Shown one piece after another: positions 55,698 to 64,000 of a stretch of 64,000 nucleotides of DNA. The stretch's first letter is position 1. Every line of letters begins with the position of its first letter. The notes under the pieces were generated by a model, which worked only from the letters and a program-made list of their open reading frames with translations, ran no database searches and had not been told where the DNA came from. Location of the stretch: assembly GCA_963715285.1 (NCBI GenBank), contig CAVQRU010000044.1:124001-188000 (forward strand), written 5' to 3'. The DNA comes from Sva-07 sp963715285 (GTDB lineage: Bacteria > Actinomycetota > Acidimicrobiia > Acidimicrobiales > Ilumatobacteraceae). Both the position numbers and the translations under genes were made by a program.

Positions 55698-55699
55698 CG

Positions 55700-56599
55700 T
55701 CACCCGTGGAGACGGGAGGCCGGCTGGTAGTTCGTGCCTGCGGTCACGTCGACCCGGGCGAGCAGGGCTTCGCACGGTGGCTCGAACCGTTCGGCGAACC
55801 AGATCGACCACGCGTCGCCGAGCAGCTCCCACGGCAACGTGGTGAGACGATCGGTGTCGTCCTCGATGCGCTCGCGCAACGCCAATCCCTCTGACGTCAC
55901 CCGTCGCTGACCGTCGGGGTCGATCTCGGCGAGACCCTTGCGGACCAGTGCGCTCCAGCCGGCATCGATCTCCTCGGGGGTCGCGCCACGTGACTTCGGC
56001 ATCCAATCGGTCTCGTAGTGCACGTGGGCGTTGTGCAGGATCGACGCCTCCGGGTGGGTGAGCCCGGCGGCCACGACCACCGCCCAGTGGGTGTCGCCGC
56101 GCCACTCACGGATGCAGTTGACAGAGTGCCATCCGGACAGGAGCGGATCGTCCGGGCGCGGCAGCGCGAGGTGCGCGGCCATGAACACCCGGCCCATGAC
56201 GGGCAGCTGCTCGACGACCGGCCAGAGCTCGGGGCCGAGTTCGACCAGCGGTTCGACGATCGACGGCGCGTACTCGCGGAGACCGTCGACGACGGCTTCG
56301 TCGCGGGCGAGGCGGCACGCCTCGAACCGTGCGGGATCGTGGCCGAGCACGTCGAACGCCGCCCGGATGCCGGTCGGGCTGATCGATCCGAACGCGGCGA
56401 TCACCGCGTCGGGGCCCGACGCCGCCAGCGGCGCGGAACGTGCGGCCATGTAGCCGAGCGGTCCCGCGAAGTCCTTCGGGATGCCGAGGTCGACGTAGCG
56501 GGCCACCGCCCCCGGGTCCCAGAAGATCCAGCCGATCGTCGTCTGCACCGATCGAGCGTTGCGACGCGTGATCTCGAACCAGTCCGGTGTGTCGGCCAT
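55700..56599 (-). CDS. SCO6745-type conserved protein (helical, putative regulator)
   Basis: This 299-residue mostly helical protein has TIGWIFWDPGAVARYVDLGI, YMAARSAPLA, WHSVNCIREWRGDTHWAVVV and a C-terminal RRVTSEGLALRERIEDDTD. These agree with the actinobacterial SCO6745 family, described as helix-turn-helix-like but not functionally defined. GATACT lies 6 nt before the ATG. It is convergent with the small Cys-rich gene. Confidence 0.75.
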   Translation of the reverse strand: MADTPDWFEITRRNARSVQTTIGWIFWDPGAVARYVDLGIPKDFAGPLGYMAARSAPLAASGPDAVIAAFGSISPTGIRAAFDVLGHDPARFEACRLARDEAVVDGLREYAPSIVEPLVELGPELWPVVEQLPVMGRVFMAAHLALPRPDDPLLSGWHSVNCIREWRGDTHWAVVVAAGLTHPEASILHNAHVHYETDWMPKSRGATPEEIDAGWSALVRKGLAEIDPDGQRRVTSEGLALRERIEDDTDRLTTLPWELLGDAWSIWFAERFEPPCEALLARVDVTAGTNYQPASRLHG

Positions 56600-56645
56600 C
56601 GACGGAGTATCGCAGCCGGCGCGTTCCACGTTCCGGCCCGACGGA

Positions 56646-58110
56646 TCAGTGCACGAGGACGTTGCGGAACTGCCAGGGGTCGTCGGGATCGAGATCCTCC
56701 GCGAACAGGCCCGGTCGATCGGTGAGCGGTGTCCAGTCGGTGTAGTAGACCGGCGACGGTGCCGAGGTACGGACGCTGGATCTCGAGGCACCGCCGGTGG
56801 TCCATGTCGTCGGTCTCGACGATGCCGGCTTCGGGGTGCTCCAGTGCCCACACCATCCCGGCGAGCACCGCCGAGGTGACCTGCAGGCCCGTGGCGTTCT
56901 GGAAGGGCGCCAGTTCGCGCGCTTCTTCGATCGTCAGCTGCGAGCCGTACCAGAACGCATTGCGCTCGTGGCCGTACAGCAGCACGCCGAGTTCGTCGCG
57001 ACCGTCGACGATCTCGTCCTCGTCGAGCACGTGTTGTTCCGACGGCCAGCGGCCGGCGGCACCGAACAGCTCGTGGAAGGACAGCACCGCGTCGTTGCAC
57101 GGGTGGTAGGCGTAGTGACAGGTCGGTCGGAACACCGCCTCGCCGTCGTCACCGCGCACGGTGAAGAAGTCGGGGATCGACAGCGCTTCGTTGTGGGTGA
57201 CCAGGAACCCGTACTGCTCGCCGTGGGACGGACACCACGTGCGCACCCGGGTCTCTGCGCCCGGTTGTTCGAGGAAGATCCCCGGCGCCGACGGATCGGG
57301 GAACGTCCGGGCGTTCTCCGGCATCCACGTCTCATGGGTGCCCCATCCGAGTTCGGCGGGTTGCAGCCCTTCGGAGATGAACCCGTCGACCGACCACGTG
57401 TTCCAGAACGTGTCGATCGGTTTCGGCGAGCGCGTGCGCTGTGTGTCGCGCTCCGCGATGTGGATGCCCTTGACGCCGGCGGCACGCATGTACTCGGCCC
57501 AACCGGCGCGGTCCCCGGCGACCGGCTCGTCCACTTCGATGCCGAGGTCGGAGACCAGTTCGACCAGCGCCTCCTTCACGAACCACGACACCATTCCGGG
57601 GTTGGCGCCGCAACACGACACTGCGGTGGTGCCGCCCGGCGACCGTCGACGCTCGTCGATGACCGTCGACCGCAGCGCTTGGTTCGTGCGCAACGCGTTG
57701 TCGGTGGACGCGTCGTAGTAGAAGCCCGGCCACGGCTCGACGACCGTGTCGATGTACAGCACGCCGAGCTCGCGACACAACCGCATGATGTCGACCGACG
57801 ACGTGTCGACGGAGAGGTTCACGCAGAACCCCTGGCCCCCACCGGCGGTCAGCAGCGGGGTCAGCAACTCGCGGTGGTTGTCGGCGGTGACCGCGACGTC
57901 GAGGAACCCGAACCCGTACTGCTCGACGATGCCCCGATGGCGGGCGTCCGGCTCGATGACCACGGCGCGGGCCCGATCGAAGTCGACGTGACGATCGATC
58001 AGCGGGAGCGTTCCCCGTCCGATCGATCCGAAGCCGATCATCACGATCGGGCCGGAAATGGTCGCATGGACGGGACCGCCGGAGCTCGGCGACGGGCTGT
58101 TCTGTGGCAC
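56646..58110 (-). pseudogene. Homospermidine synthase, frameshifted near the 3' end
   Basis: From GTG 58110 (AAGGA upstream) the frame gives GPIVMIGFGSIGRGTLPLID (NAD motif), DTSSVDIMRLCRELGVLYID, SCCGANPGMVSWFVKEAL and DTFWNTWSVDGFISEG through CLEIQRPYLGTVAG, all typical of homospermidine synthase. One extra base at about 56748 shifts the frame. Skipping it restores YYTDWTPLTDRPGLFAEDLD, ending WQFRNVLVH at stop 56646, for about 487 residues. Unshifted, the frame runs on into the next gene. The enzyme makes homospermidine from putrescine with NAD+. Confidence 0.8.
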
Positions 58111-58201
58111 GACGGGTCCTTCGGGATGATGGCCGGGCTTCGTCCCGACGGCCGAACCACGATACTTCCCGGTGCGCCGAGGGTGCGTGCCGACCGACGA
58201 C

Positions 58202-59629
58202 TCAGGGCTCGCCGTCGCCCGCCTGCAGCAGGCCCACCGCTCCACGGCCCGGGAAGTTGAAGGCGTGCGTCACCATCGGGTAGAGCCCGTCCTCGGCGGC
58301 CTTCAGTTCGATCACCGCACCTTGCGCCGGTGACAGGTCGACGGCCTGCGATCCCCAACTGCCCTCGTTGCCGCGCTGCAGGTGAACGCCTTCTTTGATC
58401 ACGTCGTCGAAGATCGTGCCGACGATGTGGAACGACGAGTCGATCGACGGTCCGACGTCGAGCACGAACAGCCGGACCTCTTCGCCGGTCGGGATCTCGA
58501 TCGGGTTCTCCTTGTACTGGAAAGCCGCTCCGTTGAACATGACGAAATCCGGCGCCGGGGCGGCCTGGTTCGCCTTGGCGAACGACGACACCTCACCCTG
58601 GGGCCCGAGGTACCACTCCTGTTGCACGATGAAGAACTCGTTCTCGATCGGCGGCAGGCCACCCTCGGGCTCGACGATCACCATGCCGAACATCCCGTTG
58701 GCGATGTGGTGGAGCACGGGGTCGGTGCCGCAGTGGTACATCCAGACACCGGCGTAGTCGGTGGTGAACTCGTAGATCAGTTCCTCACCGGGGGCGATCG
58801 ACCTCATCTCGTCGTTCCACGCCACCTGAGATGCATGGAAGTCGACCGAGTGCGACACCGTCGCCTCGGGCGGGTTGACGAGGTGCACCCGAACCGTGTC
58901 GCCCACCTGGGTCCGGATCACCGGGCCGGGCATCGTGCCGTTGAACGTCCAGATCTGCTGCACGAAGCCCTCGGCGACGGTCGCCTGCTTCTCCTCGATC
59001 ACCATCTCGACGTCGATCAGGTCGCCCCCATCGGGGGCACCGCCCGCGGTCAGCGTGAAACCCTCACCCTCACCGCGAGCCGGCGCCCTCGGGTCGCGGT
59101 ACTCGTACGGAGGGGCGTCGGGATCGGCTTCGACCACCATCGCAGTGTCGGTCCCGGCGTGGTCGGCCGCGGGCGCGGCGGAGGCTGCCGAGGCCGGGGT
59201 GGTGATCATCCCGGCCATGCCTGCGTCCTCGTGGCCCGGGATCGAGCACCAGTACCGGACACCCTCCTCCGGAACGTCGAACTCGAACTCGACGGTTTCG
59301 CCGGCGCCGGCGACGATCGCCTCGCCGTTGTCGAACTTGATGTCGTGTTCGATGGCGCCGTTGTTGACGAACGTTCCGCTGTAGCTGCCGGGCTCGGCCT
59401 GCAGCTGCGACGGGGTGAAGGAGAACTCGGTGGCGACGAACTCGATCGAGTCGCCGGCGGCGAGCGAGGCCGGGCTCGCCGTCTGCGCGCCGCTCGCCGA
59501 GGCTCCTGCGCCGGTGGCACCGGTAGCGCGGGCAGCACCGGGCGCGTCGGGTGCATCGGTGCCACACGCGGCTGCGGCGACCACGAGCACGGCGGCGAGC
59601 GCCCCGCGAATGACGGTTCGGGTCTTCAT
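58202..59629 (-). CDS. nirK: Copper nitrite reductase-like lipoprotein with N-terminal plastocyanin domain
   Basis: The protein has 475 residues. Lipobox VAAAAC (Cys22) leads to an Ala/Ser linker and a plastocyanin-type domain (about 60-150; RYWCSIPGHEDAGMAG holds Cys, His and Met). A two-cupredoxin NirK core follows. HSVDFHAS gives the type 1 His, the catalytic Asp and a type 2 His. MYHC plus VLHHIANGMFGM gives type 2 His, type 1 Cys, His and Met. SFHIVG and THAF give the other active-site histidines. All copper ligands of NO-forming NirK are present. An AGGAGG site precedes the ATG. Possible nitrite reductase or multicopper oxidase; reactions are inferred from the ligands. Confidence 0.85.
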   Translation of the reverse strand: MKTRTVIRGALAAVLVVAAAACGTDAPDAPGAARATGATGAGASASGAQTASPASLAAGDSIEFVATEFSFTPSQLQAEPGSYSGTFVNNGAIEHDIKFDNGEAIVAGAGETVEFEFDVPEEGVRYWCSIPGHEDAGMAGMITTPASAASAAPAADHAGTDTAMVVEADPDAPPYEYRDPRAPARGEGEGFTLTAGGAPDGGDLIDVEMVIEEKQATVAEGFVQQIWTFNGTMPGPVIRTQVGDTVRVHLVNPPEATVSHSVDFHASQVAWNDEMRSIAPGEELIYEFTTDYAGVWMYHCGTDPVLHHIANGMFGMVIVEPEGGLPPIENEFFIVQQEWYLGPQGEVSSFAKANQAAPAPDFVMFNGAAFQYKENPIEIPTGEEVRLFVLDVGPSIDSSFHIVGTIFDDVIKEGVHLQRGNEGSWGSQAVDLSPAQGAVIELKAAEDGLYPMVTHAFNFPGRGAVGLLQAGDGEP

Positions 59630-59677
59630 GACGACCTCCTGTGTCCTCCGATCACCTCGCGATCGGATCTATTCATC

Positions 59678-59704
59678 AATCCATGACTATGAGACTCATG
59701 GATT
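59678..59704 (-). promoter_or_regulatory. 27-bp dyad with central GAGACTC palindrome upstream of nirK
   Basis: Arms AATCCATGA (59678-59686) and TCATGGATT (59696-59704) are perfect inverted repeats. Between and overlapping them is ATGAGACTCAT (59689-59699). The same 11-bp pattern, ACGAGACTCGT, lies at 61003-61013 in front of the Rrf2 gene. It lies about 50-75 bp before the nirK ATG in an AT-richer patch. Confidence 0.65.
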
Positions 59705-59730
59705 TCCAGGGTCGAAGGTCCCATGAGCCC

Positions 59731-59780
59731 GACCGGGGTAGGACCGGGTAGGACCGGGTGGGACCGGGTGGCACCGGGGC
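59731..59780. repeat. Five tandem 10-bp units
   Basis: GGACCGGGTA/G occurs as five consecutive 10-bp units (outer units diverged) between the nirK dyad and the end of the ywiC-like gene. The unit length equals one helical turn. No spacers. Confidence 0.85.
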
Positions 59781-60590
59781 TCAGGACGATGCGAGCACGC
59801 CGACCGCCGTCGCCGCGACCACCGCGAAACCCACGACCATCTGACCGATTCCGATCGTCGTCGCCGGCGGGACGGGGGTGCGGCGCATCCAGCGCACCTG
59901 GACGACCGCCAGCAGCGCCACTGCGCCGGCACCGAGCGCGACCGATCGGTCGACGACGACCGCCACGGCTGCGACCATGACGCCGACGACTTGCATCCGG
60001 TCGGCGAGGCGACGCGAGATGTCGCCGTGGCGGAGACGCTGGATCTGGGTCCGCACGAACGGGATCGACGCGAGCACGCGACCGGACAGCACCAGCCAGG
60101 CCGCGGCGGCGAGCGCGGCTGAACCGTCACCGGCGACGATGATCGCTGCTGTTGTCGCCGAGACGCCCGCAGCGCCGCAGAGCTCGGGCACGAGGCGACG
60201 GCTCCGGCTGCGCACGTCGTACCAGAACTCGACGGCGACCAGCGGCGCGGCCAGCGCAACCGGCACGAGCCAACCGGGGCCGGCGGTGACGACGGCGACG
60301 ACGCCCGCAACGGCCAGCAGGGTCAGTTCGACGGCGGCAACCCGTCCGGCCCGGCGATCTCGTTCGAGCCGTCGACCGCGACGACGGTCGACGGCGATCA
60401 GCTTCACGGGCGTGCGCGCGAGGAAGGCGAGCAGCGCCGCCGACCCGATCAGCAGCCCCGGCCACGAGAAGGCGACGAGGAGTCCGAGGAGCACGGGCTC
60501 GGCGGTGAGGCCCCATCCGCCGTGCTCGGTCGGAACGGCGACACCACGCCAGCTCTCCCGGACCGGACCGTCAGCCCCATCCGAGTCCAC
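59781..60590 (-). CDS. YwiC-like membrane protein
   Basis: This protein of about 269 residues starts with GTG 60590, 4 bp after the Rrf2 stop. The family signature VPTEHGGWGLTAEPVLLGLL is near the start, followed by about eight membrane helices. YwiC-like proteins often accompany nitrate/nitrite respiration genes; their biochemical role is unknown. It sits between the Rrf2 regulator and nirK on the same strand, so the three may form one regulon. Confidence 0.85.
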   Translation of the reverse strand: MDSDGADGPVRESWRGVAVPTEHGGWGLTAEPVLLGLLVAFSWPGLLIGSAALLAFLARTPVKLIAVDRRRGRRLERDRRAGRVAAVELTLLAVAGVVAVVTAGPGWLVPVALAAPLVAVEFWYDVRSRSRRLVPELCGAAGVSATTAAIIVAGDGSAALAAAAWLVLSGRVLASIPFVRTQIQRLRHGDISRRLADRMQVVGVMVAAVAVVVDRSVALGAGAVALLAVVQVRWMRRTPVPPATTIGIGQMVVGFAVVAATAVGVLASS

Positions 60591-60594
60591 GGAG

Positions 60595-60999
60595 TCAGCA
60601 CTCTCCGGCGAGCGCGGCGAGCGTGAGGCCCGCCAGCGATGCGCGCAGTTCCAGTCGGGCACGCGCCCAGGCGACATGCAACACGCACGGTTCGTCGGCG
60701 GCGCACTGGCGGTCGGCGACGACGCAGCGCCCGTTGTCCGTCGGGCCGTCGACCTCCTCCACCACGTCGAGCACGCTGAGATCGCCGAGCTCGACGACCG
60801 GCTCGTACCCGCCCGTCGGGCCCGGCACCGACCGGATCCAGCCGGCGCGCACGAGCGGTCCCATCACCTGGGGGACGAAGCCGGGTGTGGTGCCGAGTTC
60901 CTCGGCCAGGTCGGCGCTCTTGAGCCGGTTCGACGAGCAGTCGAGCAGGACGAGGGCGCGGACCGCCAGGTCGGCGCGTTGTGTGATCTCCAGTCGCAC
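60595..60999 (-). CDS. Rrf2-family regulator, NsrR-like
   Basis: The protein has 134 residues and starts with GTG. The winged helix is clear: QRADLAVRALVLLDC, KSADLAEELGTTPGFVPQVM, PLVRAGWIRSVPGPTGGYEP. Cysteines at 92, 99 and 105 match the three-Cys [4Fe-4S] pattern of nitric-oxide sensor NsrR (positions near 93, 99 and 105 in Streptomyces). ACGAGACTCGT lies 4 bp upstream of the start. It probably represses its own gene and the downstream nirK until NO damages the cluster. Confidence 0.87.
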   Translation of the reverse strand: MRLEITQRADLAVRALVLLDCSSNRLKSADLAEELGTTPGFVPQVMGPLVRAGWIRSVPGPTGGYEPVVELGDLSVLDVVEEVDGPTDNGRCVVADRQCAADEPCVLHVAWARARLELRASLAGLTLAALAGEC

Positions 61000-61002
61000 A
61001 GT

Positions 61003-61013
61003 ACGAGACTCGT
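61003..61013 (-). promoter_or_regulatory. 11-bp palindrome before the Rrf2 gene
   Basis: ACGAGACTCGT is a perfect palindrome 4 bp upstream of the rrf2 GTG. The core GAGACTC is shared with the dyad before nirK. It is a candidate autoregulatory site. Confidence 0.6.
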
Positions 61014-61134
61014 CGATGGTGGGGCTCGCCGCCAGGGACCATCGACCCGAACGGGGGACGACCGGCGATCGTCGGTGCTTGCCGACCGGCACCGACATGT
61101 GAAAGTGTCCGCCCGTGATCCCAGGGGTGCGGGG

Positions 61135-63216
61135 GTGTTGATCGGGAGCGTCGAGGCGACGATCGCAGTGCTCTTCGCCATCGTCGTGCTCGGGCCGACC
61201 CTGGCCGAGCGCTTCCGGATCCCCGGCATCGTCGGGCTGATCGCCGGCGGGATGATCTTCGGGCCGTTCGTGATCGGCTGGCTCAGCGCGGGCGGGCTCG
61301 TCGACGACCTGGGAGCGATCGGGATCCTGTACCTGATGTTCCTGGCCGGGCTGTCGTTCGACATCAAGGCGTTCAACGACAACCGCCGGATGGCGATCAC
61401 GTTCGGCTTGCTCGGGTTCTTCATCCCGTTCCTCCTCAGCGTGTTCGTCGTCGACCGGTCCGCCGACATCGAGACCCTCGGGGCCCTGTTGATCGGCGCG
61501 ATGTGGGCATCGAACACGCTGGTCGCCTACTCCGAGGTCCAGTCGGCCGGTCTGCAGAGCACGAGGTCGGTCGGCGCCGCCGTGTCGGCCGGGGTCGTCG
61601 CCGACCTGATGTCGCTGACGGTGCTCGCGTTCGCCACGGCGACCGCGGTCATCGAGATCGAGCCGCTCGACATGCCGTTCGGCACCGAGATCGCCGAGCG
61701 GCTCGCTCCCGAAGGGGTCCAGCCGACCACACCGGATCCGACGCTGTCGCTCTGGATCGGACTGCCACTGTTGGTGTTCGTGTGTCTGTGGCTGCTGCCG
61801 CGGGTGGCGAAGTGGTTCTTCGTCCGGGTGGGCCGGACCCGTCCTCAACGCTTCGTGTTCACGTTGGCGCTGATGGCCGTCGGTGCCACGGTCGCGCTCC
61901 TGGGCGGGATGGAGGGCCTGATCGGCGCGTTCCTGGCCGGGCTGGGACTGAACCGACTGATCCCCGCCCGCGGACCGCTGATGGAACGCCTGGACTTCGT
62001 GGGGACCACGCTCTTCATCCCGGTGTTCCTGATCTCGATCGGGCTCAACATCGATCCGGCGGTGCTCGTCGATCCGAAGACGATCGGACTGGGCCTGCTG
62101 TTCACCGGCTTCGTGGTCGTCGGCAAGACCACGGCGGCCGTGATCGCCGGGAGAATCTTCGGGCTGTCGCGCGACGAGGTCGGTCTCATGTCGTCGCTGT
62201 CGTTCGGACAGGCCGCGTCGACGCTCGCGATCGCACAGGTGGGCCTGACGCTCGGGATGTTCGAACAGAACGTGGTCAACTCCGCCGTGCTGGCCATCGT
62301 GATCACCGCCTTCATCACGTCGTACGCGACGCGGTTCTTCGCGTCGCGAGTGCCGCCCGTGGTCGTCGATCGCCCGCCGATCGGCCAGCAGGTGCTCCTC
62401 GACGCTCGCAGCGGCACATCGGACCTCTCCTGCCTCGTCGCGTTCGCCGGCGGGCTTGCGCGCCAGGACGGCGGGCTGGTGGTCCCGTATGGCGTCACCG
62501 GTGACGCCTCGGGATCCGATGTTCGAGCGGCCGTCGACCGCGCCGCTGCAGAAGCCGCCGCCGAAGGGCTCGACGGCGACGGCATGTTGCGCGTCGGCGA
62601 CTCGTTCACGAGTGCGACGGTCAATCTCGTCGCCGAACTCGACGCGTCGTTGGTCCTCCTCGCCTGGGACGGCCCGAAGTGGGCCGCGGACTACGCCTTC
62701 GGCAACGACATCGACGGTGTCGGTCAGGCATCGCCCGTTCCGACGATCGCCGCCCACCTGGTTCGTCCATGGGAACGCATCATCGTCCAACTCGGTCGAC
62801 CGAGTACCGCGTGGCAGCGCGAGGACGTGCAGTTGACGGCCGACGTCATCGGGCACCTTCGCGAGGGAACCGAGGTCGAGCTGGTCGTGTTGTGCGACGA
62901 CGAGCCCACCGCAGCAGTGTTCGAGCACGAGGGCGACCGCACTCGCGATCGTGACCGCGACCGCGACCGGATGACCGTCATCACCGACCGGGCGGAGCAG
63001 GAGGACATGATGAACCGGGTCGCACCCACCGATCTGGTGATGGTGCCGGCCCACATCATCTACGACATGCCGCCGTGGCGCCTGCGCCGGCTCGTGCGCC
63101 GCCTTCAGGACACGAACCTTGCGGTGGTCGGCGGGCCCCACCGTCTGACGGTCTCGCAGGGCGTGACCACGCGTCCGCTGTCGATGGCGATCGGGCCTCG
63201 ACTCGCCACTGGCTGA
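61135..63216 (+). CDS. Cation:proton antiporter (CPA2/KefB-type) with Usp-like C-terminal domain
   Basis: This protein of about 693 residues starts with GTG. Twelve or so helices form the membrane domain (TIAVLFAIVVLGPTLAERF, IPGIVGLIAGGMIFGPFVIG, GLIGAFLAGLGLNRLIP, SFGQAASTLAIAQVGLTLG). The C-terminal 300 residues are a soluble alpha/beta region (LVVPYGVTGDASG through AVVGGPHRL), like universal-stress domains in other antiporters. A short Arg-Asp repeat (RDRDRDRDRM) marks a flexible linker. K+ or Na+ for H+ exchange is likely. The upstream open frame to 59878 is not coding. Confidence 0.86.
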   Translation: MLIGSVEATIAVLFAIVVLGPTLAERFRIPGIVGLIAGGMIFGPFVIGWLSAGGLVDDLGAIGILYLMFLAGLSFDIKAFNDNRRMAITFGLLGFFIPFLLSVFVVDRSADIETLGALLIGAMWASNTLVAYSEVQSAGLQSTRSVGAAVSAGVVADLMSLTVLAFATATAVIEIEPLDMPFGTEIAERLAPEGVQPTTPDPTLSLWIGLPLLVFVCLWLLPRVAKWFFVRVGRTRPQRFVFTLALMAVGATVALLGGMEGLIGAFLAGLGLNRLIPARGPLMERLDFVGTTLFIPVFLISIGLNIDPAVLVDPKTIGLGLLFTGFVVVGKTTAAVIAGRIFGLSRDEVGLMSSLSFGQAASTLAIAQVGLTLGMFEQNVVNSAVLAIVITAFITSYATRFFASRVPPVVVDRPPIGQQVLLDARSGTSDLSCLVAFAGGLARQDGGLVVPYGVTGDASGSDVRAAVDRAAAEAAAEGLDGDGMLRVGDSFTSATVNLVAELDASLVLLAWDGPKWAADYAFGNDIDGVGQASPVPTIAAHLVRPWERIIVQLGRPSTAWQREDVQLTADVIGHLREGTEVELVVLCDDEPTAAVFEHEGDRTRDRDRDRDRMTVITDRAEQEDMMNRVAPTDLVMVPAHIIYDMPPWRLRRLVRRLQDTNLAVVGGPHRLTVSQGVTTRPLSMAIGPRLATG

Positions 63217-63296
63217 AGCCGACCCACCACGAATTCCCTGAAGGAGCAATCCGCTTCTCCGGAATGCCAAATGGCCCGGGTCGTCGAGGAGTGTTC

Positions 63297-64000
63297 GTGT
63301 CGAGAAGCATCGTCCGGTTGCTGGGGATCGTCGTCGCGACCGGTCTGGTGGTCACCTCGTGCAGCAGCGACGACGACGTCGACAGCGCACCGTCCACGGC
63401 GGCCGTGGCCGACACGTCCGTCCCGGCGTCGACGAGCCCGGCAACCACGGAGCCGTCGGGCGAGTTCGACCCGTACGCGCAGACGCTGGAGTGGTCAGAG
63501 TGCGAGGAAGGCGAGTGCGCCGAGGTCACAGTGCCGATCGACTACGACGATCCGTCGGCGGGAACGACGACGATCGCGATGGTCCGTCAGCCCACCCAGG
63601 GGATCCGGGTGCCCGGGTCGGCACGCTGTTCGTCGATCCGGGCGGCCCGGACGAGTCGGGCATCGACTTCCTGGTGAACAACGGACCGTTCTTCGGGCTG
63701 CCGATCCTGGAGTCGTTCGACGTCGTCGGATTCGACCCGCGCGGTGTCGGGCAGGCGACGACTACGCGGCCGACTGCGCAGCGAACACCTGCGCCCTCGG
63801 ATCCTCGGTGGACGAGATCGAACAGTCCGTGGCCGGTGTGTTCGACGCCGCATTCGCGGAGCCGTTGCCGACCGACGACCCCGACCGGCCACTGGCAGCG
63901 CACGCCCGACGGCTACGAGAGCAACATCGCGGAGTCGAACAAGGCGATCACGTGCCTGGACGCGCAGGTCGCCCCCGAACCCGAGTCGGCGCTGACGCTC
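63297..64000 (+). pseudogene. Secreted alpha/beta-hydrolase (tripeptidyl aminopeptidase-like) lipoprotein, frameshifted and cut by window end
   Basis: GTG 63297 with GAGGAG upstream starts a lipoprotein signal (VRLLGIVVATGLVVTSC) and a Ser/Thr linker. LEWSECEEGECAEVTVPIDY and IAMVRQPTQG are typical of TAP-like alpha/beta hydrolases. Then the frame breaks near 63600 (one G short); the next frame reads VGTLFVDPGGPDESGIDFLV and FDVVGFDPRGVG. It breaks again near 63755 and near 63880, after which DGYESNIAESNKAITCLDAQ continues to the edge. At least three shifts in about 300 bp. The catalytic serine region is beyond the window. Confidence 0.68.

Noticed and set aside
59878..61134. Long plus-strand extension upstream of the antiporter
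   Set aside because: It runs antisense to the YwiC-like and Rrf2 genes, and its translation is Arg/Ser/Thr-rich noise until the first membrane helix after 61135.

Overview
The window is about 64 kb of GC-rich (roughly two thirds G+C) actinobacterial chromosome. It is densely packed with short intergenic gaps and many GTG/TTG starts. Several traits point to a member of the Acidimicrobiia (Ilumatobacter-like) or a close relative: a DUF222/HNH '13E12'-type protein, an FbiC fusion for coenzyme F420, a deazaflavin-dependent nitroreductase, a SARP regulator, a YwiC-like protein, Asp-box-free lipoproteins with Thr/Ser-rich linkers, and -10 boxes of the form TANNNT lying only 5-8 nt before start codons (leaderless transcripts). 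The lineage is inferred from gene content and was not tested by any search. No rRNA, tRNA, CRISPR array, prophage or complete insertion sequence is visible.

Layout. 0-12 kb: an internally deleted FetB-like permease, ribonuclease Z, a BDS1-type alkylsulfatase, a trypsin/HtrA lipoprotein with a PDZ domain, the DUF222/HNH protein, a VOC protein, malic enzyme and a sarcosine/dimethylglycine dehydrogenase-like flavoprotein. 12-26 kb: an ABC exporter pair (ATPase plus FtsX-type permease), an MscS-type channel, a cation-chloride-cotransporter-like permease, a class III cyclase-homology/NTPase/TPR regulator, and a very large frameshifted six-hairpin-glycosidase-like gene. 26-39 kb: small conserved proteins, a Gfo/Idh/MocA oxidoreductase, a thioesterase, PAP2, YihY, acyl-CoA dehydrogenase, a glutamate-synthase-like FMN protein, enoyl-CoA hydratase, an arylsulfatase and a DUF4242-cyclase fusion. 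39-47 kb: Usp, PlsC, an ECF sigma factor and its partner (both frameshifted), GerW-like, an epimerase, two DUF1059 proteins, SARP, SCP2-like, a VOC relic, sulfotransferase, Ddn-type nitroreductase and alcohol dehydrogenase. 48-54.4 kb: HxlR regulator and FbiC, converging on a ribD-ribE-ribBA-ribH operon led by an FMN riboswitch. 54.4-64 kb: a hydrolase, small proteins, homospermidine synthase (frameshifted), a cupredoxin-NirK fusion, YwiC, an NsrR-like Rrf2 regulator, a cation/proton antiporter and a damaged, truncated alpha/beta-hydrolase lipoprotein.

How genes work together. The riboflavin operon makes 5-amino-6-ribitylaminouracil, which FbiC joins with tyrosine to make the F420 chromophore Fo. 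The two units meet tail to tail 4 bp apart, and a likely F420 user (nitroreductase) lies just upstream. The NirK-like enzyme, YwiC-like protein and NsrR-like Rrf2 regulator form a probable nitric-oxide/nitrite module. An 11-bp palindrome with the shared core GAGACTC lies in both the nirK and rrf2 upstream regions. Three enzymes act on sulfate esters (alkylsulfatase, arylsulfatase, sulfotransferase).

Two cross-cutting features deserve attention. First, single-base frameshifts interrupt at least five otherwise well-conserved genes, which suggests either assembly indels or real decay. Second, several gene relics are readable: a lipoprotein 3' end at 7.0 kb, a sulfatase 3' end at 39.1 kb, a gutted VOC gene at 45.2 kb and a deleted FetB at the left edge. 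All calls are by eye from sequence; no database search was run.
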